Shown here in pieces: positions 22,011-32,600 of a DNA stretch of 64,000 bases (positions are counted from its first letter, which is position 1; each line of letters opens with the position of its first letter). The notes under the pieces are model-generated. The model was not told the DNA's origin. It made no database searches and was given only the letters and a program-made list of their open reading frames with translations. Source of the stretch: Symbiodinium natans (taxonomy: Eukaryota > Sar > Dinophyceae > Suessiales > Symbiodiniaceae); contig CAJNDS010000313.1 of assembly GCA_905221605.1 (NCBI GenBank), forward strand, positions 538,478 through 602,477, in the 5' to 3' direction. A program made the translations under genes and the position numbers.

Positions 22011-22582
22011 TTAGGGTTTAGGGTTTAGGGTTGCCAGAAGAGGAGCACTGGCTGGCCATCCTCGGAGTCCCACAAGCGGCAGACTGGCTGCCCTCGCCGC
22101 AGGCCGGCGATTTAGATGACGCGCTGTCTCCAGATGCATCTGATGTCGACTGTGCCAAAAAAAACAGTTCTGTAGCATGTTCTTGTTGTTGTGTTGTTTT
22201 GGGGGCTCAGGAAGCTCAGGGGTTCTCTCGGGGTTTGTGGGGGAGGTTTGGGGATCCACAGGAAGGGCGACGTTGGGTTTTGGGGTTTCGGGTTCGGGGT
22301 TTTGGGGCTCAGGGGTTTAGAGGTTTGCGGTTGGGTTTTATACCCTAAACCCTAAACCCTAAACCCTAAACCCTAAACCCTAAACCCTAAACCCTAAACC
22401 CTAAACCCTAAACCCTAAACCCTAAACCCTAAACCCTAAACCCTAAACCCTAAACCCTAAACCCTAAACCCTAAACCCTAAACCCTAAACCCTAAACCCT
22501 AAACCCTAAGCCCTAACTACAGGCCCAGACTCTGCAACTCAGAGTCGTAGTTCAAACAAGCCACTAAACGCTTGACCTGCGC
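22011..22582 (-). CDS. Two-exon 3' part of a gene, unknown protein
   Basis: Exon 22518-22582 (acceptor ggggtttctag, donor TA|GTTAGGG) reads AQVKRLVACLNYDSELQSLG. The terminal exon 22011-22149 follows gttttttttggcacag in matching phase (TA+T). It reads RHQMHLETARHLNRRPAARA and LPLVGLRGWPASAPLLATLN, then TAA from CCCTAA. The intron contains the 170 bp repeat array at 22343-22510. The plus strand of the terminal exon also reads an acidic peptide (PEEEHWLAILGVPQAADWLP), so some doubt remains. Confidence 0.5.
22343..22510. repeat. CCCTAAA array, about 24 units
   Basis: A near-perfect array. On the minus strand it starts within 1-2 units of the GTTAGGG donor of exon 22518-22582. Confidence 0.95.
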
Positions 22583-22833
22583 CTAGAAACCCCTGAACCC
22601 TTGCCCACGTCCGGTGCTCCCGAACCCTCCAGGGTGTAAGGTTTAGGGTTTTGGGTGTGGGGATTCGCCAAACCCTAAAGCCCCGAAACCCTCGACCCCC
22701 CAACCCTAACCCTAAACCCAAAGAAGCCCAAAGCCTAGCCCCAAACCCTAAACCCTAAACCCTAAACCCTAAACCCTAAACCCTAAACTCTAAACCCTAA
22801 ATCCAAAGCCCCCCTTAAAAAGACCCCTCAAAG

Positions 22834-22916
22834 GGCGAGGCGGAGGTTCTTCGGGCAGCAGCCCGCCTCCTGGCCGCCAACGTGGGCCAAAGTCGGGCGC
22901 AGGCGCGGCCTAAGGG
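22834..22916 (+). CDS. Internal exon, Ala/Arg-rich
   Basis: Between CCCTAAA and TTTAGGG runs. The acceptor is gacccctcaaag. It reads EAEVLRAAARLLAANVGQSR, mostly with G/C-ending codons, and ends AAGGG|GTTTAGGG. Confidence 0.5.
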
Positions 22917-23277
22917 GTTTAGGGTTTAGGGTTTGGGGTTTGGGGTTTAGGGTTTGGGGTTTGGGGTTTAGGGTTTGGGGTTTAGGGTTTGGGGTTTAGG
23001 GTTTAGGGTTTGGGGTTGAGGGTTTGGGGTTCAGGGTTTGGGGTTCAGGGTTTAGGGTTTGGGGCTTAGGGTTTTGGGTTTGGGGGTCAGGGTTTCATTA
23101 GGGTTCAGGGTTCCGGGTTTGGGTGTAGGGTTCCGGGTTTCCGGGTGCAAGGGTTGAGGGTTTAGGGGGCTTCAGGGATTCAGGGGGTTTGGGGGTTGAA
23201 GGGGGTGTTTGTTCAGGGGTTGAGAGGTTGATGGGTTGAGGGTTTTGGGGGTTTGGGTGTTTGGGGGGTTAAGGATT

Positions 23278-23377
23278 GGGATGCTCCCGCATATACCAAC
23301 AGTCCTTTCTAAGGATTGTAATTGGGGGGGGGGGGGGACTATAATCAGGACTGTTAGTATAGGGGGGGGAACATCCC
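23278..23377. mobile_element. Introner-like element, GGGATGTTCCCC family
   Basis: Ends are gggatgctccc and gaacatccc, with 'aacagtcct' and 'aggactgtta' forming an inner inverted pair around a poly(G) run. Confidence 0.65.
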
Positions 23378-23505
23378 AAGTTAAGGATTTGTTGATTTGT
23401 TCTGGACTTTGTTGTGAAAGCGCTCTTGCTTAAGTCTTCCAGGCTGACTTCACCACAATAGGTTTATCTTCGTGAGCTCGCTGTGACAGAGTCTGCCTAC
23501 AACAG

Positions 23506-23888
23506 CTGCAGCCAAGTTCAGGATAGAAAAAAACATCGATTGAGCCGGCCGCTTCTGAAGCCAGAGGCCCTGTATGAAGTCTTGTTCATCATGATGACTA
23601 CTCTTTATGTTTTCTTCTTGTCTTGGCCTTCCTTGTTTTCTGTGGTCATTGTTTTTGTTAGCCGTGTTCTTTATATGCTTCTTGTTCTTCTTGATCTTGC
23701 GGCATATAAGCATCTTTAGAGGTTGAAGCGATGGGAGGTGTGGCTACCGGTTATCCAGGCACTTTCTGGTTGTCTATCAACAATTTGGTTTCGGGGCTCG
23801 AGGGTTTCGGGGTCCGGGCTACGGGGTTGTGTGCAGTCCGCGAAGAAATTAAGACCTGCGGAAGGATGGCTGGTTGGAAGGGCTCGGG
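23506..23888 (+). CDS. Two-exon fragment, basic unknown protein
   Basis: Exon 23506-23578 (acceptor tgcctacaacag, donor GAA|GTCTTG) reads SQVQDRKKHRLSRPLLKPEA. Exon 23837-23888 (acceptor ggttgtgtgcag) reads SAKKLRPAEGWLVGRAR and ends CGGG|GTTTAGGG. Phase 0 joining. The T-rich sequence between them translates as a false membrane protein and is better read as intron. Confidence 0.45.
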
Positions 23889-24071
23889 GTTTAGGGTTTA
23901 GGGTTTAGGGTTTAGGGTTTAGGGTTTAGGGTTTAGGGTTTAGGGTTTAGGGTTAAGGGTTAAGGGTTTAGGGTTTAGGGTTTAGGGTTTAGGGTTTAGG
24001 GTTTAGGGTTTAGGGTTTAGGGTTTAGGGTTAGGGTTAAGGGTTTAGGGTTTAGGGTTTAGGGTTTAGGGT
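23889..24071. repeat. TTTAGGG array, about 26 units
   Basis: The run starts at the GT donor of exon 23837-23888 and ends at the TAA stop of the minus-strand gene 24072-24875. It therefore separates two convergent genes. Confidence 0.95.
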
Positions 24072-24875
24072 TTAGAGGGAGCCAAGGTACATGAACTGCG
24101 AGTTGGCATAGGCAGAGGCAGCCACTGAGCACCTGTGCCAGGCGAGAGCGACGTCACGGTCGCTGTGAGGCGGCACCTGGGAATGTTCTGGCGCCCTAAA
24201 CCCTAAACCCTAAACCCTGAACCCTGAACCCTGAACCCCAAACCCTAAACCCTGAACCCTGAACCCTGAACCCTTAACCCTAAACCCAAACCCTAAACTC
24301 TCCTTTAAAACCTTTCAGCCTACACTTGCCCAGATTCAAGCTGTGCTCCGCTCTTGCAACTTACCGTGCCTCCCCGGAGCTCGACTAGAAAGACAGCCTG
24401 TTGTAGGGTTTGGGGTTTAGGGTTAGGGTTTAGGGATTACGGTTTAGGGTTTAGGGTATAGGGTTTAGGGTTTAGGGTGGGATAAAGATGCCCTTGGAAA
24501 GGACCTCTAAACCCCCTGAACCCCTAAGAGCCCTAAACCCCCAAAACCGCTCAACACAACCCTAAACCACCTAAACCCCCTAAAAACCCCCAAAGCCCCC
24601 GAAAACCCGTAAACCTCCGAAAATAATTTTTTGCCTTTCCACACCAGGTTGTCAGGTTGTCCTTACGGGTTAGGGTTTGGGGTTTAGGGTTCAGGGTTGA
24701 GGGTTGAGGGTTCAGGGTTCAGGGTTTTCCGGCCCCCCGGAAAGCAAATCCTAAACTCTAAACCCTAAACCCTAAACCCTAAACCCTAAACCCTAAACCC
24801 TAAACCGTTGCACCCGACTTTTCTGAACACCGAAGGTGAGTTCGTACTTGGGCAGCCCGCGCATAGCTGCCGGGC
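24072..24875 (-). CDS. Three-exon 3' part of a gene, unknown protein
   Basis: Exons are 24806-24875, 24365-24384 (20 nt) and terminal 24072-24162. The tiny exon has an excellent acceptor (ggctgtctttctag) and a perfect GTAAGT donor, and phases match on both sides. Readings are GSYARAAQVRTHLRCSEKSG, SSSGEA, then DRDVALAWHRCSVAASAYAN and SQFMYLGSL before TAA. The first exon ends at GTTTAGGG and contains an inverted repeat (GAACACCGAAGG / CCTTCGGTGTTC). The introner 24896-25039 lies immediately upstream. Confidence 0.6.
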
Positions 24876-24895
24876 CTTCGGTGTTCCTTAAGGAC

Positions 24896-25039
24896 TACTT
24901 GGAGGTTCATGGTACTTATGAACGAATTGTACCTGTACTTATGACTGTACCTATAACCCTATTAGGGCACTTAAGGGGCTTATAAGTGAGTTATATGTGC
25001 AGTTATAGCTGGTGAATAAGTACCATGAACCTTCAAGTA
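24896..25039. mobile_element. Intact introner, TACTTGGAGGTTCATG family
   Basis: 144 bp with 24 bp terminal inverted repeats (TACTTGGAGGTTCATGGTAC / GTACCATGAACCTTCAAGTA). AAGGAC occurs at both outer borders as a probable target-site duplication. Confidence 0.75.
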
Positions 25040-25128
25040 AGGACCACATGAACCCCAAAAGGGCTTATGGCTCATATACTCTAATCGGGATTCCTAAACC
25101 CTAAACCCTAACTTTCGCTGCCCTGCAG

Positions 25129-25234
25129 GTACAAGGTTTCGTTTGATTGGATGGCATGCGGCACACTCGGGTTGTGATTCTTGTGCATACGCCAGCAACA
25201 ACAGACCCAGACCTTCACATGCCGGCTCGTCTAG
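25129..25234 (+). CDS. Exon candidate, strand not certain
   Basis: The acceptor ctttcgctgccctgcag is very good. The reading of 34 codons includes IGWHAAHSGCDSCAYASNNR, and the donor is TCTAG|GTTTTAGG. A minus-strand reading (SQPECAACHPIKRNL) is also possible. Confidence 0.4.
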
Positions 25235-25694
25235 GTTTTAGGCTTTAGGGTTTAGGGTTTAGGGTTTAGGGTCTACAAAAGATATTCTTCCTTATAAGGG
25301 TAATGCAGGGTTTCTTCTCTTTCCTTTTTGTTGGGATAGTTAGTATAGTCAGGAGCCCCTCCTTTTGGGGCTTACATGAGCATCGGACGAAATTACTTGT
25401 AAGATTCAATCTTGTCTTGACGTTGCATGCCTTGTGCTTGTTTGTTTTCATACTGTTTCTCGAAAATGTGTAGGGGCCCTCCCTGAAGTGACACCCTATA
25501 GTCGCAGCGATGCTGTATTATCGGATTCTTGGAAAGGGGGTTCATGGGGGAAGTACCTGGGGAACCTTAGGGAAGCTTAGGGAGCCTTAGGGAGTAGCGG
25601 GGAGGATTAGGGAAGCTTTGGCTACGTACGCCCCTTGGAACCCCCTCCCTTAAGAACTCTACAACTGTATTGGTCGGGGTGCCAACCCTCGAGA

Positions 25695-25815
25695 AGCGAC
25701 AGGGGCCCACGAAGAATGTTGCGCAACGTGCGACGAACACGCGGTTTTGTCAGCAGCTCACGTGTGGAAGCACCCCGAACACACTGCACTTTCAACCCCT
25801 AAACCCTAAACCCTA
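25695..25815. CDS. Exon candidate open in several frames on both strands
   Basis: The plus strand reads to a CCCTAA-supplied stop (for example AHEECCATCDEHAVLSAAHV). The minus strand reads TRELLTKPRVRRTLRNILRG after a gttgaaagtgcag acceptor. Coding is likely, but the strand cannot be decided by eye. Confidence 0.35.
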
Positions 25816-26305
25816 AACCCTAAACCCTAAACCCTAAACCCTAAACCCTAAACCCTAAACCCTAAACCGCATCTCAACCCTGTATCTGTATCTCACCATG
25901 CTGGAATCCTCGAAGCATAAACCGATTGAAAGTGTCTGCGAAACATCCTCCTCGCCCTGCCCACTCTCCTATTGAAACTCGACGCTTCAGGGTCTAGGGC
26001 CGAATTATGGAGATCTGAATTCAAAACAACAAGAAGATTGCAAAGCTAACGACAGCAATGAGGGTAAGACTTCAAGAGTCGTATCGGTGGTCAAACTCGT
26101 ACAACAGGAACTTAACAAGCGCAACCCTCCCAACGCAATGTCCTTGAGCCAGAGAGAAGGTCTTATCTGTGCTGGAAAACCAGGCGTCTGAGATGCAAAT
26201 CAAAACTCCTCGCATAACCATGGGCCTATAGTGTTTAGGGTTTTGGGTTGAGGGTTTAGGGTTTAGGGTTTAGCGTTTAGGGTAACTTATCTGCTGCCAC
26301 TGCAG

Positions 26306-26358
26306 TCCTAAAACAACATGAAAAGTCCACCAAGAGATGGCTCAACCCTAAACCCTAA
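26306..26358 (+). CDS. Terminal exon candidate
   Basis: The strong acceptor tatctgctgccactgcag is followed by LKQHEKSTKRWLNPKP and TAA from the CCCTAAA run. Confidence 0.4.
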
Positions 26359-26381
26359 ACCCTAAACCCTAAACCCTAAAC

Positions 26382-26428
26382 CCAGAGACATCAATGGGGT
26401 TTGGGGTCCTCGGAGTCGGACGAAGAAG
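26382..26428 (-). CDS. Internal exon candidate
   Basis: Reads LLRPTPRTPNPIDVS after acceptor gagccctatagag and ends at GG|GTTTAGGG. Confidence 0.4.
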
Positions 26429-26589
26429 CTCTATAGGGCTCCGGGGCATAAGAGCCGTAGATCCCAAACCCTAAAACCCTAAACCCCAAAAGCCCTAAAA
26501 CCCTAAAACCCTAAACCCTAAACCCCAAACCCTAAACCCTAAACCCTAAACCCCTAAACCCTCAAACCCTGAAACCCGCAACCCAACTT

Positions 26590-26725
26590 GGCAGCCCAGC
26601 GGTACCCTTTTGACGCCTTTTTTCTGGTTCTAATATCCTTACAAAGGAGCCAACCCCCAAAGAAGGGTTTCCTCCTGATTTTAAGATGGTTAAGGGTTTA
26701 GGGTTTAGGGCTACTAGGCTACCAA
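26590..26725. mobile_element. GTAGCCCAGT-family introner invaded by TTTAGGG units
   Basis: The family's right end normally reads gtggttactgggctacta. Here it reads gatggttaagggtttagggtttagggctactaggctacc, so repeat units sit inside the element's end. Confidence 0.5.
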
Positions 26726-26885
26726 GCCAAGTAAACATCAAACCCGCAACCCCAAACCTTAAACCCCAAACCCCAACCCCGAAGCCCCAAACCTTAATCC
26801 CGAAACCCCAAACCCCAAACCCGAAACCCCAAACCCCAAACCCTAAACCCTAAACCCCAAACCCTAAACCCCAAAACTCCAAACC

Positions 26886-27266
26886 CCAACAATCAAAAAA
26901 ACAGAGGAGGTTGCAGATTCCCGAAACCCTAAACTCCAAAACTCCAAACCCTAAACAGTCAAAAAGCAGAGGAGGTTGCAGATTCCCGAAACCCTAAACC
27001 CTAAACCCTAAACCCTAAACCCTAAACAGTCAAAAAGGCAGAGGAGGTTGCAGATTCCCGAAACCCCAAACCCTAAACCCTAAACCCTAAACCCCAAACC
27101 CTAAACCCCAAACCCCAACAGTCAAAAAGCAGAGCGGAGGTTGCAGGTTCCCTAAACCCCAAACCCCAAACCCCAAACCCCAAACCCCAAACCCCAAACC
27201 CCAAACCCCAAACCCCAAACCCTAAACCCTAAACCCTAAACAGTCAAAAAGCAGAGGAGGTTGCAG
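26886..27266 (+). repeat. Five tandem copies of a 3' splice-site segment
   Basis: The unit AACAGTCAAAAAGCAGAGGA plus GGTTGCAGATTC recurs at about 26887, 26955, 27027, 27117 and 27240, separated by CCCTAAA/CCCCAAA runs. Each copy ends ggttgcag|att. The last copy is the acceptor of the exon at 27267, so the others are decoy acceptors inside the intron. Confidence 0.75.
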
Positions 27267-27919
27267 ATTGCATCTGTCATGCCGAAATCTCTTGACCACC
27301 CCCGGCGAAGAACGCGATGTGCTCTCTCGAGATGCGATAAAGACTGGCCGGCTGGTTCTTGGTTTAGGGTTTAGGGTTTAGGGCTTAGGGTTTAGGGTTT
27401 AGGGTTTAGGGTTTAGGGTTTAGGGTTTAGGGTTTGAGGGAATCAGGTACCCTGAAGATTCCCTTAACGGGTATATATTTAGGGCCCTAATTCCCCTGTA
27501 GAAACAACAAAGGGGTCGGACGAATCACTAAACGTATTCCCTCTGTTCCGAAATGCTATTAAACTATAGCAACCCCCAAAATCCTAGTCTGAGAATATTC
27601 GGAACACCCCCATTCCAACTACTTCGGCATGTTCAATAGTAACCCTAAACCCTGAACCCTAAACCCTAAAACCTAAACCCTAAACCCTAAACAGGGATTT
27701 CTGTGTTTGTCAGCCTGCTACAGGTCTCATGTGGAAATTGAGGAACTTTTGCGCCGAGGGTCGGGGGTGTCAGAGTTTATGGTTGCAGTCAGTGTAGGCT
27801 GTGGGGTTGAGGGTTTTAGGGTTCAGGGTTCCTTGCCGAAGGGGCGATCTCGCTCGGTAGTTGCAGCGCTGAGGGGGTTAGATGCAGTCAAGCGTAAGAA
27901 AAACATTGGGAAAACCTGA
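27267..27919 (+). CDS. Two-exon 3' part of a gene, unknown protein
   Basis: Exon 27267-27361 reads LHLSCRNLLTTPGEERDVLS and DAIKTGRLVL, ending at G|GTTTAGGG. The terminal exon 27714-27919 follows gggatttctgtgtttgtcag in phase. It reads CYRSHVEIEELLRRGSG at its start and LRGLDAVKRKKNIGKT before TGA, with a lysine-rich basic tail. Start not found. The next gene begins 190 bp downstream on the same strand. Confidence 0.6.
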
Positions 27920-28108
27920 AAGTTTAGAGAGTTTCGAACAAAAATAGGGTACATCATCGTATAGTAGTCGTGTGTATCATGAATCTTTCGAGCCTGTTGA
28001 TGACCCCACACACCATGTACGTAGGTTTATCGTACGCTTCCACGCCACAAACGCAAACAACAATCAGCATGGCCTTGCTGTGTATAGGCTTAGCTTCAAC
28101 AAGCAACA

Positions 28109-28825
28109 ATGGCAGAATGGCCGTGGGAGCGATGCATCGCGTTTCCGCTACTCTTTGTCAACAGCAAGACATGGCTATTGGTGAGTTTGCTGTTGCTCAG
28201 GCTAGATCTTTTTGTGCCGCCGGCCGACTTTGAGCTTTCCACGAAGAATTCGGACGATGCAGGTTCTTCCAACGACAAAATCGGGACCAACCCGATCTTT
28301 GGTGGGATCTGGCGACTGTCGCCCGCTGTCAGGCCACTGGGAGCAGTGATTGCGACCTTGATACTATGGTATGTGATCACCACGTCTGTGGACATGGTCG
28401 AAATGGTGGATCAAGCAAGAATGTCCTCGAGGAGGAAGAGTGGAAGTACCATCTGGACGAGCGTCGGCACTTTCGTAGCCACAGCCGGCTGGGCCCTTCG
28501 CTGTTGGGCCAAATCTACCCTCGACGACTTGTTCAAATACCAAATTGAGCTTCCGAATCGTCTCATCACTGCAGGACCCTTTCAGTACTTGGTTCATCCA
28601 GGATATGCTGGTACCATGGTTCAGATGCTGGGGATCTTTATCTTGTTGGCGGAACCCCTTTCGAATCGCTCGCTGGCCCTGGTCGTGGTGGTTGCGCTCC
28701 AGGCAGTCGCCATGGATTCGATGCGAATCCGGGTCTTGGATGAAGAGCAAAGGCTGGCAGAACATTTTGGAGATTCCTGGGCCGCCCACTTGCGAGACCG
28801 GTGGAGAGGGGTGATTCTATGGTAA
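28109..28825 (+). CDS. Isoprenylcysteine carboxyl methyltransferase-like membrane protein
   Basis: A single uninterrupted ORF of 238 aa. Hydrophobic segments lie near residues 10-32, 75-95, 110-130 and 165-190. The C-terminal half carries the family signature: RLITAGPFQYLVHPGYAG (residues about 147-164), then EEQRLAEHFGDSWAAHLRDR near the end, and a terminal W. This matches ICMT/PEMT-type S-adenosylmethionine-dependent methyltransferases, which act in membranes on prenylated protein C-termini or small lipids. Substrate not established. Being intronless in a region where all else is split suggests a retrocopy or a recent arrival. Further ATGs lie upstream in other frames. The stop codon overlaps a possible GTAAAC donor, but the end matches the family. 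Confidence 0.85.
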   Translation: MAEWPWERCIAFPLLFVNSKTWLLVSLLLLRLDLFVPPADFELSTKNSDDAGSSNDKIGTNPIFGGIWRLSPAVRPLGAVIATLILWYVITTSVDMVEMVDQARMSSRRKSGSTIWTSVGTFVATAGWALRCWAKSTLDDLFKYQIELPNRLITAGPFQYLVHPGYAGTMVQMLGIFILLAEPLSNRSLALVVVVALQAVAMDSMRIRVLDEEQRLAEHFGDSWAAHLRDRWRGVILW

Positions 28826-28925
28826 ACGCAAGCAAAATGGCCCCAAGGCTCGGCGACATCAAGATGTGGCATGTTCATGCCTCCCCCCTTGGGATCTCCA
28901 AGGGGCCCCCAGAAGGAAACTATTG

Positions 28926-28996
28926 TAGGGTTTAGGGTTTAGGGTTTAGGGTTTAGGGTTTAGGGTTTAGGGTTTAGGGTTTAGGGTTTAGGGTTT
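28926..28996. repeat. TTTAGGG array downstream of the methyltransferase-like gene
   Basis: About 10 units beginning 100 bp after the stop codon. Confidence 0.95.
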
Positions 28997-29007
28997 TGGA
29001 CTTCAAG

Positions 29008-29094
29008 ACGCGATTCCCAAGAAAAGCACAGCACTTGCGCGATCAAAGGGCTCTTGTCACAGGGTGTGACGTTTCCACCAACCCTAAACCCTGA
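29008..29094 (+). CDS. Terminal exon candidate
   Basis: It follows ttttggacttcaag, reads TRFPRKAQHLRDQRALVTGC and ends at a TGA in the CCCTGAA variant repeat. Confidence 0.45.
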   Translation, partial: TRFPRKAQHLRDQRALVTGCDVSTNPKP

Positions 29095-29240
29095 ACCCTG
29101 AACCCTACACCCTAAACCTCCCTGCGTAAGAAAGAAGAAGCAGACGCATTCATTGCTAGCAGTTCCTAAACCCTTAACCCTTAACCCTTAACCCTAAACC
29201 CTAAACCTAAATTATGAAGGTTTTAAGGCCCCTAAGGCCC

Positions 29241-29288
29241 CTACATCAGGGCCTGTGAAAACGATGCCATGAGCTCTGCGTACTCAAG
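29241..29288 (-). CDS. Short terminal exon candidate
   Basis: The minus strand reads LEYAELMASFSQALM then TAG, after ...CCCGTCAG. The plus strand (ACENDAMSSAYSS) is the alternative. Confidence 0.35.
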   Translation of the reverse strand, partial: LEYAELMASFSQALM

Positions 29289-29483
29289 CTGACGGGTTTA
29301 GGGTTAAGGGTTTAGGGTTTAGGGTTTAGGGTCCCAAATTTCGGGTCCCTGAAAAACACGCCGAGCCTTTGTGTGGGGTCCCTAAACCCAATCAACCTCT
29401 CAATGCACAGCCCCTGAGCCCTAAACCCAAACCCTGAAACCCCAGATCTGTCCAGTACGCTTTGTGGTGTAAGGTTTGGGGGT

Positions 29484-29625
29484 CCCTAAACCCTAAACCG
29501 TAACCCTAAACCCTAAACCCTAAACCCTAAACCCTAAGCCCTAAACCCTAAACCCTAAACCCTAAACCCTAAACCCTAAACCCTAAACCCTAAACCCTAA
29601 ACCCTAAACCCTAAACCCTAAACCT
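29484..29625. repeat. CCCTAAA array, about 20 units
   Basis: Together with the TTTAGGG run at 29708-29803 it brackets the 29 nt exon 29679-29707. Confidence 0.95.
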
Positions 29626-29678
29626 AGTTAGTTTTAGGGGTTTCGAGGGTTCATAGGGATGAGTGTGTTTGTCTTCAG

Positions 29679-32600
29679 GTGCCTGCCTGTTTAGTCATGC
29701 GCCGGCGGTTTAGGGTTTAGGGTTTAGGGTTTAGGGTTTAGGATTTAGGGTTTAGGGTTTAGGGTTTAGGGTTTAGGGTTCAGGGTTTAGGGTTTAGGGT
29801 TTAGTGGTCAAAGCCAAATCTTTCTTTTTTTGCTCCCCAGCGTTTGATGTCCTTCGCGCTAGTTTCACCGCAACTGCGCTTTCATAGGGTCTTCTCTTGA
29901 GGTTCTTGCGTTTTTTCGGTTTCAGCCTCTTTTTTTTCTGGGTCGATTTCGTAGGGTTCTGAACCTTTGGGATTTATGATTTGGGGTTTGGGGGTTAGGG
30001 TTCTTAGTAGCTGAGTGAATCCACTTTACACGTTTTGGGATGCTACAATCCCTTATAAAACTGAAAGTGTACTCTTTTGGGGGGCTTATGAACTCAGCGG
30101 CCAAGGGTTTAGGGTTCACTTAGGGGTACTTGAAATATTTGTTGGGCACTCTAAGTCCTAAGAAGGGTTCCAAGTTCAGGAGAGTTCAGGGTTTAGGGTT
30201 TAGGGTTCTGGGTGTATTTGCTAGGGTTCTGAACCTTTGGGATGTATTACTTGGGGTTTGGGGGTTAGGGTTTAGGGTTTAGGGTTTAGGGTTTAGGGTT
30301 TAGGGTTTAGGGTTTAGGGTTTAGGGTTTAGGGTTTAGGGTTTAGGGTTTAGGGACGACGTGCTAGTGCCATGGTGGCGGCCACGGCTGCACCGCAGAAG
30401 CTCTTGTCATTTCTGGACTCCAGGCGCGGTAGGAAATGCGTCTATAGGGTTTAAGTAGGGTTTAGGGTTTAGGGTTTAGGGTTTAGGGTTTAGGGTTTTC
30501 TTGGCAGGGAGGCCGTTCGTTCTTTCTCACAATCAAGGCGTTGAGATGCTTCTGTTCTGCACTTCTGTGGAGCATGAGACTGGTAGTTGTGAGCTGTGAA
30601 GATTGCCAGACTGGCACGTAGGACCATGATAATTAGTCGGTTTTGGGCTGGACTCCGTTAGTACAGCTGCAGTCGGAGCCTCTTGGCTTGCGGACGCTTA
30701 CGGTTTCTGCTTGCGCTGAGGCGGATTAAGGTTTAGGGCTTATGAGGTTATTCAGTTGTTGGCTTGCATTGTTTGGGCGCCTAGCGTCTTTTTCTCAGCC
30801 AGTTGTAACTTGTAACCCCTTGCGCGGATTGGCGGGCCGATTCAGCATCGTTGTGTAGCCTGTGTAGAAAACTTCAGACTGCACTGCGACATATTCGATG
30901 GGTCATGGACATCTGCTAAAGGACGGGAGGCCCATTGTTGTTGTTGCCTCGCGCCCTACCCAGAGGGAGGCAAAGGCCACATCATCGTTGCCTCCCTCCA
31001 CACCGGTGGCCGGGTGTGGGGCAGCTATGCTTCTGGCAAGTTACTGGCTGCCCTTGAGGCCAACGCGCCTGTGGCCAGGCGTATGACAGCGGAGCTTTGC
31101 GCCAACGTGTCCGCTGGTGGGCAGCCAGCACGTACCTACTCAACGTGCGGAATGCATAGCCCGCACGTACCTACCTCACGTGCGGATTGCAGCACATAGG
31201 CAGGGGAGGCCGTTCGTTCTTTCTCGCAATCCTCGACTCGTTGAGGTGCTTCGGTTCTGCGCTTCTGTGGAGCATGAGAATGGTAGTCGTGAGCTGTCTA
31301 TTAACGCCAGACTGGTGTGGCTCGTACGGTTGTAAGGTTGAGAGGATTCAGGGTGTTCGGTTGTTGAGTTCAGGGTTTTCGGGCTGGACTGCGTTAGCAT
31401 AGCTACAGTCGGAACTTCTTGGCTTGCCGACGTTTACAGTTTGGTTACTTCCAGGGTTCTCTGCCCCATGAGCTGAGGAGAACTAAGGTTTAGGGCTTAT
31501 GAGGTTTTCAGTTTTTGGCTTGCATTGTTTGGGCGCTTAGTGTCTTTTTCTCAGCCAGTTGTAACTTGTAACCCCTTGCGCGGATTGGCGGGCCGATTCA
31601 GCATCGTTGTGTAGCCTGTGTAGAAAACTTTCGACTGCACTGCGACATATTAGCATCGAAGGGAGGCCCATTGTTGTTGTTGCCTCCGCGCCCTACCCAG
31701 AGGGAGGCAAAGGCCACATCATCGTTGCCTCCCTCCACACCGGTGGCCGGGTGTGGGGCAGCTATGCTTCTGGCAAGTTACTGGCTGCCCTTGAGGCCAA
31801 CGCGCCTGTGGCCAGGCGTATGACAGCGGAGCTTTGCGCCAACGTGTCCGCTGGTGGGCAGCCAGCACGTACCTACTCAACGTGCGGAATGCATAGCCCG
31901 CACGTACCTACCTCACGTGCGGATTGCATCACATAGGCAGGGGAGGCCGTTCGTTCTTTCTCGCAATCCTTGACTCGTTGAGGTGCTTCGGTTCTGCGCT
32001 TCTGTGGAGCATGAGAATGGTAGTCGTGAGCTGTCTATTGAAGCCAGACTGGTGTGGCTCGTAAGGTTGTAAGGTTGAGAGGATTCAGGGTGTTCGGTTG
32101 TTGAGTTCAGGGTTTTTGGGCTGGACTGCGTTAGCATAGCTACAGTCGGAACTTCTTGGCTTGCGGACGTTTACAGTTTGGTTGCTTCCAGGCTTCTCTG
32201 ACCCATGTGTTGAGGCGGATTAAGGTTTAGGGCTTATGAGGCTTTCAGTTTTTGGCTTGCATTGTTTGGGCGCTCAGTGTCTTTTTCTCAGCGAGTTGTA
32301 ACTTGTAACCCCTTGCTCGGATTGGCGGGCCGATTCAGCATCGTTGTGTAGCCTGTGGAAAACTTTAGACTGCACTGAGACATATGAGATGCGTCAAGGA
32401 CATCTGCTAAAGGAAGGGAGGCCCATTGTTGTTGTTGCCTCCGCGCCCTACCCAGAGGGAGGCAAAGGCCACATCATCGTTGTCTCCCTCCACACCGGTG
32501 GCCGGGTGTGGGGCAGCTATGCTTCTGGCAAGTTACTGGCTGCCCTTGAGGCCAACGCGCCTGTGGCTAGGCGTATGACAGCGGAGCTTTGCGCCAACGT

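Noticed and set aside
23483-23719. 78-aa putative membrane protein
   Set aside because: The hydrophobic part is a T-rich intron-like stretch between two phase-compatible exons.
26770-27250. CRISPR-like repeat-spacer array
   Set aside because: Spacing is irregular, the spacers are telomere-type units and the context is eukaryotic.
28822-28850. Relict dinoflagellate spliced-leader sequence (caagcaaaatggcccc on the minus strand)
   Set aside because: Only about 8 bases resemble the leader, in the wrong position and orientation for a recycled transcript.
30926-31116. An intact first copy of the long duplicated exon
   Set aside because: It is one base shorter than the 192 nt copies and its acceptor reads ACG instead of AAG.
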